From NCBI GenBank assembly GCA_036245525.1, contig BTPG01000002.1, positions 162,227,376 through 162,291,375 of the forward strand: a stretch of 64,000 nucleotides of DNA. Reading direction: 5' to 3'. The translations under genes were made by a program, and so were the position numbers. Under the pieces are notes generated by a model that was given only the letters and a program-made list of their open reading frames with translations, searched no databases and had not been told where the DNA came from. The DNA comes from Semisulcospira habei (lineage: Eukaryota > Mollusca > Gastropoda > Semisulcospiridae). Shown in pieces: positions 1-10,564 of the stretch. The number at the start of each line of letters is the position of its first letter. The first letter of the stretch is position 1.

Positions 1-2
1 CG

Positions 3-98
3 TTTGCTTGGAATTCTATCCCTGCACATTTGAAAACTATTACCTCACCAGGAAGTTTTAAAACAAAACTTTTTGATTACCTGATGAGTCAGACTTAG
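3..98 (+). pseudogene. LINE reverse-transcriptase ORF, C-terminal end
   Basis: The open frame from the left edge reads FAWNSIPAHLKTITSPGSF and ends in DYLMSQT followed by TAG at 96-98. This is the usual C-terminus of a non-LTR retrotransposon ORF2 (a W-N-S-I/L-P motif followed by SFK.KL.DYL). Only this tail lies in the window. The clade cannot be assigned from 31 residues. Confidence 0.7.
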
Positions 99-512
99 TA
101 CGTTTCTCAGGTACTGTAATATTTCCTGTACCTCATGTATTTCATACAGATGGTTTTTATATGTGTGTGCGCATGTGTGTGTGTGCTCGTGTTTGTTTGT
201 GCGTGTGGGTGTATGTGTGAGCGGCGCGCGCGCGTGCGTGCGTGTGTGCATGTGTGTGTGATGAGTATTATTATTTTTTCTGTATATAATGATGCTATTG
301 GGTTTTGTATGTACATATATATTTTATAGTTTCCCTTCCTTTTTATCATGTAGTTAGCAACGGCAAGTTTGTAAAATGACGATTTGTTTTCTGTCAAAAC
401 TTTTTACCGTTGAAAAATAAAGTTTCATCATCATCATCATCATCTCTCTGTGTATCTCTCTGTCTCTGTCTCTCTCTGTCTCTGTCTGCCTGTCTCTCTC
501 TGTCTGTCTGTA
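99..512 (+). repeat. LINE 3' untranslated tail with simple repeats
   Basis: After the LINE stop codon there is a TG-rich microsatellite (about 160-262), then an AATAAA-like signal near 415, a CAT/ATC trinucleotide tail (424-443) and a TCTG/TCTC-rich tract to about 512. The order stop, AT-rich 3' UTR, AATAAA, short tandem tail fits the 3' end of the LINE fragment at 3-98. Confidence 0.55.
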
Positions 513-884
513 AATAAGGCAACATCACGTTTAGAACTCTGCTAACTTTATGGCTTCCAGAGAGGGATCAAGTGTTGCTGATTATATTATCTCTATTTTC
601 GTCAGCGGAAAACGGGTTGCTTTCATGCAAAGCTCCAAGTTTCACTCAAAACGTCAAGGGTGGGTAAGTTGGCATCGTTTATGATTTATTACTTTTAGCT
701 GATACCTGGGTGCAATGAAATTTGTAAATTCTTCTTTTGTTTTGTTCTCGGTGACTCTGTCTGAAGGTGAATTTTGACTCTTCCTTTTACTGTTGTTTTC
801 TGTGGTATATAGTGTGCCTACTGTTGGCGTAGTAATGATAAACGTAGGGTCGAAACATCAAACCAAAAAACAAACAACTTCCAA
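513..884. other. no recognisable feature
   Basis: AT-rich sequence with no coding similarity or structure I can support. The boundary with the LINE fragment downstream is a presumed 5' truncation. Confidence 0.4.
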
Positions 885-1261
885 ATGAAGATGCTGAGTG
901 GTATACCTCAAGGAAACATCCTAGGACCTATATTATTTACTATATTTATAAACGACTTGCCAGACTGTGTTAATAGCATGTGCAAAATATTCGCAGACGA
1001 TACTAAAATCTATAATGAATCGAGCAATAAAGACGTGTTGCAGTATGATTTGGATCACTTGCAAGAGTGGGATTTGCATTCTAATGTAGAGAAATGCAAG
1101 GTCTTGCATGCTGGAAGGAACAATCCTGAACATTATTACTTGATGAAAGTGAACTGTGACATTAAAAAGGTGGTATCTTGTGTGGAGGAAAGAGAATTAG
1201 GTGTTGTTTTTGATAAAGTCCTATCTTTTTACCCCCATATTCAGAACTGTTTCAATAAGGC
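885..1261 (+). pseudogene. LINE reverse transcriptase, 5' half of a split pseudogene
   Basis: The frame encodes the RT palm of a jockey/I-type non-LTR retrotransposon: SGIPQGNILGPILFTIFIND (RT block 4), then the catalytic FADD (about residue 37) and DLDHLQEW, then CKVLHAGRNNP and ELGVVFDKVLSF. The frame breaks off at FNKA because an LTR retrotransposon is inserted at 1262. It resumes on the far side at 6620 with NKMVGVVKRAF. The 5' half of the element, including any endonuclease, is missing. It is a dead copy, also shown by stop codons in the downstream half. Confidence 0.85.
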
Positions 1262-2541
1262 TGTAACGCACGCAGACTTGCCCACAGTCGTACGCACAGA
1301 CTCTCACGCAACAGACGCATACACCGCCACTGACTCAGACGGGCGCATTCATGCGGTAAAACACAACACACGGGCTCCCTTTCTAAAGTAACCTTTATAC
1401 ACTATAAATGAAAAAGAACGACTTAAATGACTATCAACTATATACACTGTTCTATTATCACACCACACACGTATCACAATATCTTTGCCAGGTTAGGTCT
1501 TAGTCTCACATTGCCTCCAACCTGTTCGATGTTGTTGCCTGGTTACGTTGGTCCTTCTCACGTCTAGGCGTGAAAGTCCTTCGTCGTACGCTTGTTGCCG
1601 TCCTGTCTCTCTTTGGGCACGGACGTCCTTGTTCTCGTACGGTACTCAGTTCTCGCTTGGACTTGGGTGTCTTGGTCCCCAGTCAGACTCACTCTCAGAA
1701 GAGCTGGAGGGATGACCTCACGTAGGTCCCACCTGCGACTCGACGTCTCGGCGTCCGTCTTTCCACTCTTGTTACAAGAACTCTGAATAGACAACAAAAG
1801 TCCCAACGTAACACTTGCTAAACACACAACATATTGGATCAATGAGAAACGTCACGTAACCTGGCTGATACAAATAACTCACACGTTCATTCACACACAC
1901 ACACACACTGACGTGCTTCATAAACTATTTTCGTATCACCCCCATATCTCTGTCACTATCTTGAAACAGACTATAGCCTAACTGACACTCTTGCTATACC
2001 TTACTCTATACCCTGGAAAAGACTATGCTTACCCAACCACGTACTATCTTCATAGCGGCGTAGACATACACACTTCACATTCCTTTAGTCATCTAACTCG
2101 GTAAACAACTGTATACAAAAACACCGGTTACTTCACCGAATTCTAAACATACTATAACTAAACCAAACCGGAACACCGCTATACAACCACATTAATCTTA
2201 CCACGCATACTGTCTTTAACTAAACTATCAATACTACGTTTATAGAAACATACCTGAAATCTAGGCTTCAGAGTCTTGGAATGCGGGCTAGGTAACTCAA
2301 ACACAACCGTTCCATACGACAAAACAGCCCGCACTCCCGATCTAGACCTCTGACAGTCACAACTTCCGCCTAGAACTCACTAAACAGAACTCACTAAAAA
2401 TCCCGTGCTAACCATGTCTTACAGATTTCCACGTGCGTCTAGTGCCACACGGACTATCGGCACAAACAAACCGTCAACAGAAACCGTACCGTACTAATCC
2501 TACTGTGCGAGCACTATGCACAAGCATAGAGCTTCATCACA
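1262..2541 (-). repeat. long terminal repeat (3' LTR of the gypsy element)
   Basis: About 1280 bp, matching 5343-6619 almost base for base. Differences seen by eye include a longer CA run near 1892-1908, single substitutions (for example CGATG versus TGATG near 1527) and a replaced segment at 2270-2285. Coding of the element is on the minus strand, so this left copy is the 3' LTR. Confidence 0.9.
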
Positions 2542-2556
2542 ATTCCCCCTTCCTCG
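2542..2556 (-). other. polypurine tract
   Basis: Immediately inside the left LTR the minus strand reads a purine-rich run (AGGAAGGGGGAAT) ending at the LTR's TG. This is the expected plus-strand priming site of an LTR retrotransposon and confirms the minus orientation. Confidence 0.7.
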
Positions 2557-2819
2557 GGAAAAAAAGAAACGACCGAGTTTCTTTGACTACTCGACGTAAT
2601 ATTATCCGAAAACAGGAAAGGACTAACATTTACTACCTAGAATACAAGAAAAAAAATTACAGCCTTACGCCTCAACGCACAACTTAAGATCACACAGCGA
2701 CAGCAAAACAGAACTAACGCGTTAAACCTCCAGAAATGAAATCGATCCAACGACTGCCCACACGATCGCGAGATCCCAGTCTCCGACCTACCTACAATCG
2801 CGAGATCCTAGTCTCCGAT

Positions 2820-3539
2820 CTACCTAAATATTGGGTGCTGAGCGGCATTTCTGTCCGCAACAGAAGTATGCCGTCTCAGACCAACCCGACTGTTGGGCCA
2901 CACCCGCTGACCGATTCCCTGTTTCTGGACGGAAATAACACGTTCCCTCTGCCCACGAGCACGCTTGCTCTGAGCTCTCGTCGCGACTGCACCGCTAGGA
3001 ACATGAGCTCGCTTAATCGCTCCAACTTTAGCGATGACTGGCTGCACACCCTTCATGTTACCCAGAACTAAATCAACTACTGGCTCGTCGATGACACACG
3101 AAACCAGATCACCTGTGAAAAACTCCGTGTCAACTTCTATCTTAGCTAACTGAAAAACTTCTATCTTGCCTCGAAACAAAACTACTTTCTGTGTCTCCCC
3201 TGTGTACTGATCTTGTCTAACAAGGCTACGTCTGACCCTCGCGGTCGTTGTACCGGAGTCACGGAGAACAGAAACAAGACATCCATTTACCACACCGTCT
3301 ACCAGCGGTAGGCAACCACCTCCGTCATCTGAACACACTGCGCCCAGCTGTGGTTCCTCCCCGACTGGGACCGCAAAACTGGCTACGTGAGTGGGCTGCC
3401 CCGCCCCATCCACCATACCAGGATTATTAGGACCATGATGAACCAGATGGCCGTGCTCCTGAAAACCAGCATACTGCGCGCCTGCACTGTAGTACGGACA
3501 GCTCCGACTGAAGTGCCCGTACCCACTACAAGAAAAACA
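2820..3539 (-). pseudogene. gypsy CCHC zinc knuckle and aspartic protease region
   Basis: Read on the minus strand, this frame opens with a perfect retroviral-type knuckle C-X2-C-X4-H-X4-C (CFSCSGYGHFSRSC, 3498-3539). It then runs through SVLRDSGTTTARVRRSLV, where DSG is the catalytic motif of a retropepsin, and ends at a stop at 2820. The protease-like domain is followed by about 65 residues without a recognised motif and then non-coding sequence up to the 3' LTR. No reverse transcriptase follows. A TAG directly precedes the first knuckle cysteine (3540-3542), so this part is cut off from the Gag frame upstream unless the stop is suppressed. Confidence 0.75.
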
Positions 3540-4962
3540 CTACGTGTCCGAACTCGCAACACGACCACGACCATACCCACGACCAGATGTCTCAGCTCGT
3601 GCGTAAGGATCGCTACCGCCATTGCTGTCACCTCGATCACCGCGTCAACTCGAAAACGCAAAGTACCTCTACCGTTAATCCGCTGGGCTCCACGTAAGGT
3701 ATTGATGCCCCGGTAACCCCCAGACGTGTTAGCAGCGACCAACCCGACTGGCGGTGTCTCGGTCCTACGCGCGAGGTTTTTCGTAGGATGCGCCATCCGA
3801 AAAGCCTCCGCATTCTGTACTAACTCGTCCGTAGTCTTGAGGTTACGCTCCCTCAAGAATACCGCTAGATCCTTGGAAACGCTACCAAAGAACTGTTCAG
3901 CCAACATGAGATCGAACAATGCGTCGTACGTGTGGTCGATCTTTGACAGTTCGACCCAACGTACGAGCAAATGGGACAATCGTTTGCCAAACGACATAAA
4001 CGATTCCCCTGTCTCTGGCCGACAAGCTCTCAAGCGTTCCCTAAAACCTTCCGCATTACACTGGAACTTCTGCAAGAGACACTCCTTCAAAGTCTCGTAC
4101 TCTATGTTCCCCGAAACGGTCAAACTATGGTAAAGACTCAAGGCCTGTCCCTCAAGCACAGATGAAAGCAAAACGGGCCAGTTGGCAGGAGGCCAACTCA
4201 ACGCATGCGCATGAGACTCAAAACGACACAAAAAAGCGTCAATAGAGTCCACGGACTCTTTAAACATCGGCAGTTTAGGAAAATTCCGTATGCCTCGGCC
4301 TACTGAATCACTATCTGCTCTAGATCCCGCATCTCGAGCTAACTGTATTTGTACCTCCCTATCCTTTTCCTCTTTCTCTCTCTGGTACTCTAGTTCCTTC
4401 TCTCTTAAAGCATGTTCCCTCTCGTCTTTCTCTCTCTGAAACGCTAGAGACTTCTCGTCCTTCTCTCTCTGAAATGCAAGAGACTTCTCGTCTTTCTCTC
4501 TCTGAAACGCTCTCTCTTCTCTCTGTACTTCTAACTCTTTCTCCTTAAAGACTCTTTCTTTCTCTTCTCTCTCTCTCTCTGAACTTCTAATTCTTTCTCC
4601 TTTAGCTCCATTTCCTCTTTCTTAAGTATTATGTCTTTCTCTTCCCTCTCTCTCTGAATTTCTAGCTCTTTCTCCTCCCTCTGTATCTGCATTTCCAACT
4701 CTTTCTCCTCTCTAAGTCTACGAATTTCTAATTCTTTCTCGTCCCTCACCCTCTGAACCTCTAACTCTTTCTCCTTTAAGGCTTTCTGAACCTCTAGTTC
4801 CTCTTTCTTAAGTACTCTCTCTTCCCTTTCTCTCTGAGCGTCTCTTTCTCTCGCTCTATCCTCTCTATCCCTACATTTCTCTACGTAATCAAAAAGCTTC
4901 TCATCCTTAAGACCTAACCTTTCACCCTGTTTAATGTAAGCCTCTACTGGGTCTACCTCCAT
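3540..4962 (-). pseudogene. gypsy Gag polyprotein, frame-disrupted
   Basis: The probable start is the ATG at 4960-4962 (MEVDPVEAYIKQGERLG), followed by a long Lys/Glu/Arg coiled coil built from repeated QREREEK/QREKDEKSLAF units. The + strand there is a CT-rich low-complexity tract, 4320-4870. Next comes a retrotransposon Gag (SCAN-like) domain at about 3740-4260 with DAFLCRFESHA, LLSSVLEGQAL and FMSFGKRLSHLL, then an RG-rich linker to the zinc knuckle. The frame is broken at least twice: between about 4531 and 4268 in the coiled-coil repeats, and near 3640 before the RGD/RGYGRGR linker. A TAG lies at 3540-3542. It would make the nucleocapsid/capsid shell in an intact element. Confidence 0.75.
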
Positions 4963-5332
4963 ATTTGCTACAACAACTTCCCAAAACTTGAAACCGTAAA
5001 TATACAAATACCACAACCAAATGCCGAAAAAAAAAACTTAATGAAATCTCACAATATCAACTTACGCAGAAACAGTGACCTACTTGACGTCCAGATGGAA
5101 CGAAAAATAAGAACGATAGAAAGAAGAGCAAGGAAAAAGAACACTACCTATACAAAAGGAAGAAACAAGAACTAGCTCCTCGTAAGATCCCGAAAACTAC
5201 AGAAATAACGGATCTTACCCCCTAGAATCGAAGAGGGGAATCTAACACAACAACATGCACATAGCAACAAATCTTACTCTAAAATCGCTACTCACTATCG
5301 CCCGCAGATACTTCTAACCTACCGCTAAAACA

Positions 5333-5341
5333 GGGTCACCA
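5333..5341 (-). other. primer binding site, tRNA-Trp-like
   Basis: One base inside the right LTR (the element's 5' LTR) the minus strand reads TGGTGACCC. A PBS begins with TGG, the complement of the tRNA CCA tail. TGACCC is the complement expected of a tRNA ending in GGGTCA, as eukaryotic tRNA-Trp does. The tRNA assignment is from memory of that acceptor stem. Confidence 0.6.
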
Positions 5342-5342
5342 C

Positions 5343-6619
5343 TGTAACGCACGCAGACTTGCCCACAGTCGTACGCACAGACTCTCACGCAACAGACGCA
5401 TACACCGCCACTGACTCAGACGGGCGCATTCATGCGGTAAAACACAACACACGGGCTCCCTTTCTAAAGTAACCTTTATACACTATAAATGAAAAAGAAC
5501 GACTTAAATGACTATCAACTATATACACTGTTCTATTATCACACCACACACGTATCACAATATCTTTGCCAGGTTAGGTCTTAGTCTCACATTGCCTCCA
5601 ACCTGTTTGATGTTGTTGCCTGGTTACGTTGGTCCTTCTCACGTCTAGGCGTGAAAGTCCTTCGTCGTACGCTTGTTGCCGTCCTGTCTCTCTTTGGGCA
5701 CGGACGTCCTTGTTCTCGTACGGTACTCAGTTCTCGCTTGGACTTGGGTGTCTTGGTCCCCAGTCAGACTCACTCTCAGAAGAGCTGGAGGGATGACCTC
5801 ACGTAGGTCCCACCTGCGACTCGACGTCTCGGCGTCCGTCTTTCCACTCTTGTTACAAGAACTCTGAATAGACAACAAAAGTCCCAACGTAACACTTGCT
5901 AAACACACAACATGTTGGATCAATGAGAAACGTCACGTAACCTGGCTGATACAAATAACTCACACGTTCATTCACACACACACACTGACGTGCTTCATAA
6001 ACTATTTTCGTATCACCCCCATATCTCTGTCACTATCTTGAAACAGACTATAGCCTAACTGACACTCTTGCTATACCTTACTCTATACCCTGGAAAAGAC
6101 TATGCTTACCCAACCACGTACTATCTTCATAGCGGCGTAGACATACACTTCACATTCCTTTAGTCATCTAACTCGGTAAACAACTGTATACAAAAACACC
6201 GGTTACTTCACCGAATTCTAAACATACTATAACTAAACCAAACCGGAACACCGCTATACAACCACATTAATCTTACCACTCATACTGTCTTTAACTAAAC
6301 TATCAATACTACGTTTATAGAAACATACCTGAAATCTAGGCTTCAGGTATGTTTCTATCGGCGGGCTAGGTAACTCAAACACAACCGTTCCATACGACAA
6401 AACAGCCCGCACTCCCGATCTAGACCTCTGACAGTCACAGCTTCCGCCTAGAACTCACTAAACAGAACTCACTAAAAATCCCGTGCTAACCATGTCTTAC
6501 AGATTTCCACGTGCGTCTAGTGCCACACGGACTATCGGCACAAACAAACCGTCAACAGAAACCGTACCGTACTAATCCTACTGTGCGAGCACTATGCACA
6601 AGCATAGAGCTTCATCACA
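5343..6619 (-). repeat. long terminal repeat (5' LTR of the gypsy element)
   Basis: About 1277 bp, near-identical to 1262-2541. It differs by a shorter CA run and by a 14-bp segment at 6347-6360 that makes a new hairpin with the sequence just upstream (6317-6333 pairs with 6342-6358). Confidence 0.9.
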
Positions 6620-7173
6620 AAGGCCAACAAAATGGTTGGAGTAGTTAAGAGAGCCTTTAATTATTTGGATAAGGACATTTTTAGTAAACTGTATAAATCA
6701 CTAGTCAGACCACATTTAGAATATGCAAACACTGTATGGTACCCAGGTTTAAAGAGACAATAAGTTGCATTTGAAAGGGTACAGAGACGAGCAACAAAGC
6801 TGGTTGAAGAATGTAGAAATATGATTTACTTAGACAGACTCAAATATTTTGGGTTACACTCCTTACGTAAACGTAGAATATGTGGAGACTTAATTTAAGT
6901 TTTAAAAATTTATAATGGCATCGACGACCTAAAGTGAAATGACTTTTTGGAACACCGTTTTGTGACAGAACCCTAAACTCTGAGGGGAAAAATCTGTATA
7001 CGGCATTGCAACACTAACCTGCGGAAGTTTTGTTTTTCTAACAGAGTTGCCATTGTTTGGAATGAGTTACCAGTTTCATTTTTTAAAAAAAAGCACCTAA
7101 TATAAATTCTTTTCAAAACCAGCTGGATGCTTTACCAAAATTTAAAGAGATTTTCTATTGCTATGATGAATGA
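6620..7173 (+). pseudogene. LINE reverse transcriptase, 3' half of the split pseudogene
   Basis: This continues the LINE ORF interrupted at 1261. It reads NKMVGVVKRAFNYLDKDIF, SKLYKSLVRPHLEYANTVW (thumb region), then after a TAA RVQRRATKLVEE and LDRLKYFGLHSLRKRR. Frameshifted traces of VWNELP follow, and the end is ALPKFKEIFYCYDE with TGA at 7171-7173. Several internal stops and frameshifts show it is dead. The family is the jockey/I-like LINEs with LVRPHLEYA and QRRATKLV motifs. Confidence 0.85.
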
Positions 7174-8819
7174 TTTATAGGAAAATTTGCATGCACAACA
7201 GACCCATAAAGTAATTAAAGAAAGAAAGGACATTTGCATTGTGGCCTATTTTGTCCTCACGTTTTAAGGCAGCAAAGAAGCACAGTGCAAAGAACAGTGG
7301 TGAAATATTTGCGAGTAGATATTGGTAGTCCTACACATCAGTGGTCTCATGTATACATACATGAGTTGTCGTTTGTGGCAACACTTCGCGGGTGATTCTA
7401 TGATTAATTTGCAATGTGATTAAACATGGCCAAGGAGGAAAATGGCTGGAAAAGGAAATGTGAGAGAGAGACAGACTGACAGGCAGACTATTTGACAATA
7501 AAAGAAAAGTAAGCATGAATGGGATCGATTGAAAAACTAGGAAAATGAAATTGCATTTTCACGTTAAATCCGGTGTCTAATACATATGCTTTTTAAAAGT
7601 TGTTTCTCTTGTTTGTGACAGGTGTCACTGGTGGGAAAGTGCAGCTACATTTCATGCAGTCCAAGAATACACAAGTGAGTGGGGGCTAGGCTTGTTTCTG
7701 TAAAGACTGGCGTAGTTGTGTCTTGAAACATTTATAATGTTCACACTCTTAAGGGAAGAAGCTCCAGCATTACAACAGAAACGTGTGATAAAATAAAGTT
7801 TCCTTTCATTTCATTTTATTTCTCTCCCTCCCCCCCCCCCCCCCCTTCCCTCTGTCATGATCGTTTGTACAGAAGTTCATACCTTGTTTTATTCAGGTGC
7901 ATATGTGTGGAATTTAACTTTCTCCTCATCTCAGAGCATGATTATGTTTCCACCATTTTTGTTGGATAAAAACTAATTTTGAAATATAGTTTGTCAAAGA
8001 TAGCTTTTGTTGTAACAAATACAAAGAACAAACAATTTCTTATTGTTATGTCTAACGCTTTTGTCCATGAAATAACACATATAGAAATAGTGTAGTCGGG
8101 ACCTCCAAAAAGTGTCATTACATCTGACCATGTTATGCACAAAGTTGATGTACACATGGTATTGTATTTTTTCATGTGCTAATGCTTTCACTACTGATGG
8201 CAAGTGACTACAAGACACTGCAGGTTGTAACATCTAACTGCACCAGTTCTGCCTACAACATGACATCTATGGCTACTTCATCATGTGCTTTATCCAGTTT
8301 CAGCGTTTATGTTTGTACTAACTGATACAATGCGACCCATTCCTGATTGCTGTTTTTCTATTTGGTGAATCCCAAGGACATCTGAACGGCTCATCTTCTG
8401 TTCAAAGATGACATTTTATGAAGACAGATCTTATAAAATGGCTCTGCAACAACAACAAACAACAGACCCAGCTGTCTCTGGCTCGGTCCCTCCCCCCACT
8501 TCTCCCCCACCCCCCACCCCCCCTCATTCAAATGTGCTGCTTTACTGTTCCTATACCACAAAATCCCCAAATAGATTAGCTTTAATACATTAGCTAATAT
8601 ACCTTACAGAATTTCGATTTCTTCATCATGATGGTTGAAACTGTGAACTGTAGCTGTCTTGTTGCATTCTTGCACTTTTTTGAAAGTTAATCTTATGGTG
8701 CAGGAACATTAAAGCAACACGTTCCAAACAATTCTTGGCACGACATTTTACTGAACTACTGACTAATACTGAGGGGGTCAGAGCCAAAGCTATGCGGGTC
8801 TAAGCTTCTTTCTTTATTG
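7174..8819. other. no gene seen; poly-C tract at about 7831-7845
   Basis: No coding similarity on either strand. It contains an AATAAA-like run followed by a TTTCATTTCATTTTATTT tail near 7795-7820, which may be the tail of an old retroelement, and a poly-C tract. A short splice-bounded open stretch at 7632-7673 could not be tied to any protein. Confidence 0.4.
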
Positions 8820-9610
8820 GCTCACATGCGAAGCAAAAGTGAGTATGTTCTGGGCCAGTAGTCGTCCGTCTGTCTGCCATCGTCCATGGTAAACTTTAAT
8901 GTTGGCATTTTCTCGGAAATTATTCAAGCTACAGTCTATAAACTTGGCCCAAGGATACTTTGTGGGAAGACCTTTCTATACATACCGATTTCAGTGACCT
9001 CTCACAAAGGTCAAGGTCACAGGGGATCAGGAAATATATCAAAATAACTACTTTTTGGACATAATTTATTTTTTCTCAAATAATATTCACAACTTCAACC
9101 CAAACTTGGTACAAAGATACCTGATGGTAAGACCTTTATACACACACTAATTTGGTTGATCCCTCAGAAAGGACAAGGGTCTAAAGAGCTGAAGAAATGG
9201 GTCCACAATCGCCATATTTTGACAAAAGAAGTTTTTTTCTCAAATACTTTAAACACTTTCAAATCCAAACTTGCTAAAGAGATACCTGATGGTAAGACCT
9301 ATCTATGCATACTAATTTGGATGACCCCTTGGAAAATGTCAAGGGTCATAAAAGGTCAACAAATGTGTATAATATATAATGCCAATAATTGTAGTTATTA
9401 CCAACATTTTTGCAAACTTTTCAATCAAATTTGGCACAAAGGTAGCTGATAATAAGACCTTCCCATGTATCCTAATTTAGTTGACTCATTGCAAAGGTCA
9501 AGGGTCATGGGGGTTCACAGATATATATGTAAAAACTGATTAAATTGTGAAGAAACATGGATGTGTTAGTACAGAAGCCATCCCTTTACTTCTTGTCAGA
9601 CGTGTGGATA
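8820..9610 (+). repeat. decayed ~140-bp tandem repeats (GGTCAAGGGTCA type)
   Basis: Successive degenerate units share three blocks: AACTTGGTACAAAGATACCT, GATGGTAAGACCTTT..ATGCATACTAATTTGG, and CCTTGGAAAGGTCAAGGGTCA. They recur about every 140 bp at 8960, 9100, 9260 and 9420. The same units recur at 59.4-60.5 kb, and both arrays share an upstream CCATGGTAAAC..TTAA segment, so they are copies of one repeat. No coding content. Confidence 0.7.
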
Positions 9611-10035
9611 CGTGAGCCATAAGGGCTTTGCCTTTCTTGTTTGTTTGTTGTTGTTGTTGTTGTTGTTTTGTTTTTTTAGAGTCATGATAACTCAGTGATT
9701 GTGAAAGACATGAAGAAAAAAAAATGAAAATATAAATTTGCTGTTATAAATGATCAAGAATAATTAAAACACAATTGGTCATATTTACAGTTTTATGTTT
9801 GGTTTGTTTGCAGTTGTTACATTTTTCTTTAGATTGTTCTTTTCATGACAGTTTCAGTCAAGCTTTAGATAGACTAAGTAGACATTTTGTCCAAGGAGTC
9901 ATTTGTAATGCATTTTACAGTGTGTCTATTTGTAGAAGAATGCCTAATGTTTGTCTCAGGCTTGACTCTTGTAATTATTATGCATGCAAATATTGTTTGA
10001 GGAACAAAAAAGGGTGGGAAAAGGGTGGGGTCACA
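9611..10035. other. no gene seen
   Basis: AT-rich, with a GTT/TTG microsatellite near 9640-9680. No supported feature. Confidence 0.35.
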
Positions 10036-10156
10036 ATGAAGCCCAAATGCGACCATCCTGAGATGGTCCCTGTGAGCCCTTACTGCGACTCTCCGGAGAC
10101 CGTCACAATAAGCCCTAAATGTGACCATACTGCAACCGTCGCAAATGAAACCAAAA
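10036..10156 (+). repeat. 39-bp tandem repeat, three copies
   Basis: Three degenerate units of 39 bp. In one + frame they read PKCDHPEMVPVS, PYCDSPETVTIS and PKCDHTATVANE. The period is a multiple of three, but there is no larger gene around it and no known domain. Confidence 0.5.
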
Positions 10157-10554
10157 TATGACCATGAAATTATTCCATTTCATTTTGACCTCTCTTTACC
10201 TATTAAGTTTCAATAATGTGAGCATAAAGTGCAAGAAAATAAGGAAAGTCGGCATCCTTTACGGTACATACGTGGTTAATGATAGCTTTTTCCCATTTAA
10301 AATTGCCGAAACGTACGTTGTTTCCGATGCCCTTTTGTATACAACCGATGGGTCTTTGTTAGGTTTTATTTGTTAGGATAAAGTACCACAGTTACTCCCA
10401 ACCTGATTTTGTGATGCTGTGATGCATTTAGGGGCCACAGTGGCTGAATCTGCTGCCTACCCCCATTTTACCAGAATGCAAAGTAACGCAAAATAATCAT
10501 AAGAAATTGCTTACGTCATACTCGTAAATATTTTTTTTGCCAGTTTTTTTTTTA
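10157..10554. other. no gene seen
   Basis: AT-rich sequence ending in a poly-T tract beside the RTE-like insertion. Nothing supported. Confidence 0.35.
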
Positions 10555-10564
10555 AAGTATGCAT

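Larger units (their letters stand above)
1262..6619 (-). mobile_element. Ty3/gypsy-like LTR retrotransposon, pol-less, TSD AAGGC
   Basis: A 5358-bp element with two nearly identical LTRs (1262-2541 and 5343-6619) that start TGTAAC and end CATCACA on the + strand, so TG...CA as expected. It is flanked by the 5-bp duplication AAGGC (1257-1261 and 6620-6624). Removing the insert and one AAGGC restores the LINE reading frame across the site. Coding runs on the minus strand: a coiled-coil Gag region, a retrotransposon Gag domain, a CCHC knuckle and a retropepsin-like DSG motif. Reverse transcriptase, RNase H and integrase are absent, because only about 280 bp separate the protease from the 3' LTR. 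The Gag frame has frameshifts and a stop. The low LTR divergence (a handful of substitutions plus indels) indicates a recent insertion that was probably moved in trans. Confidence 0.9.

Noticed and set aside
1564..1842. 92-residue minus-strand open frame repeated almost identically at 5645-5923
   Set aside because: Both copies lie in the two LTRs of the gypsy element, so the repetition is explained by LTR identity; no domain is recognisable.
7632..7673. Short open stretch with a good acceptor (TTTGTGACAG) and donor (GTGAGT)
   Set aside because: It is 42 bp with no match to a known protein and no partner exons nearby.
9775..10161. 128-residue open frame on the + strand
   Set aside because: AT-rich with no domain; its C-terminal half is just the 39-bp tandem repeat.
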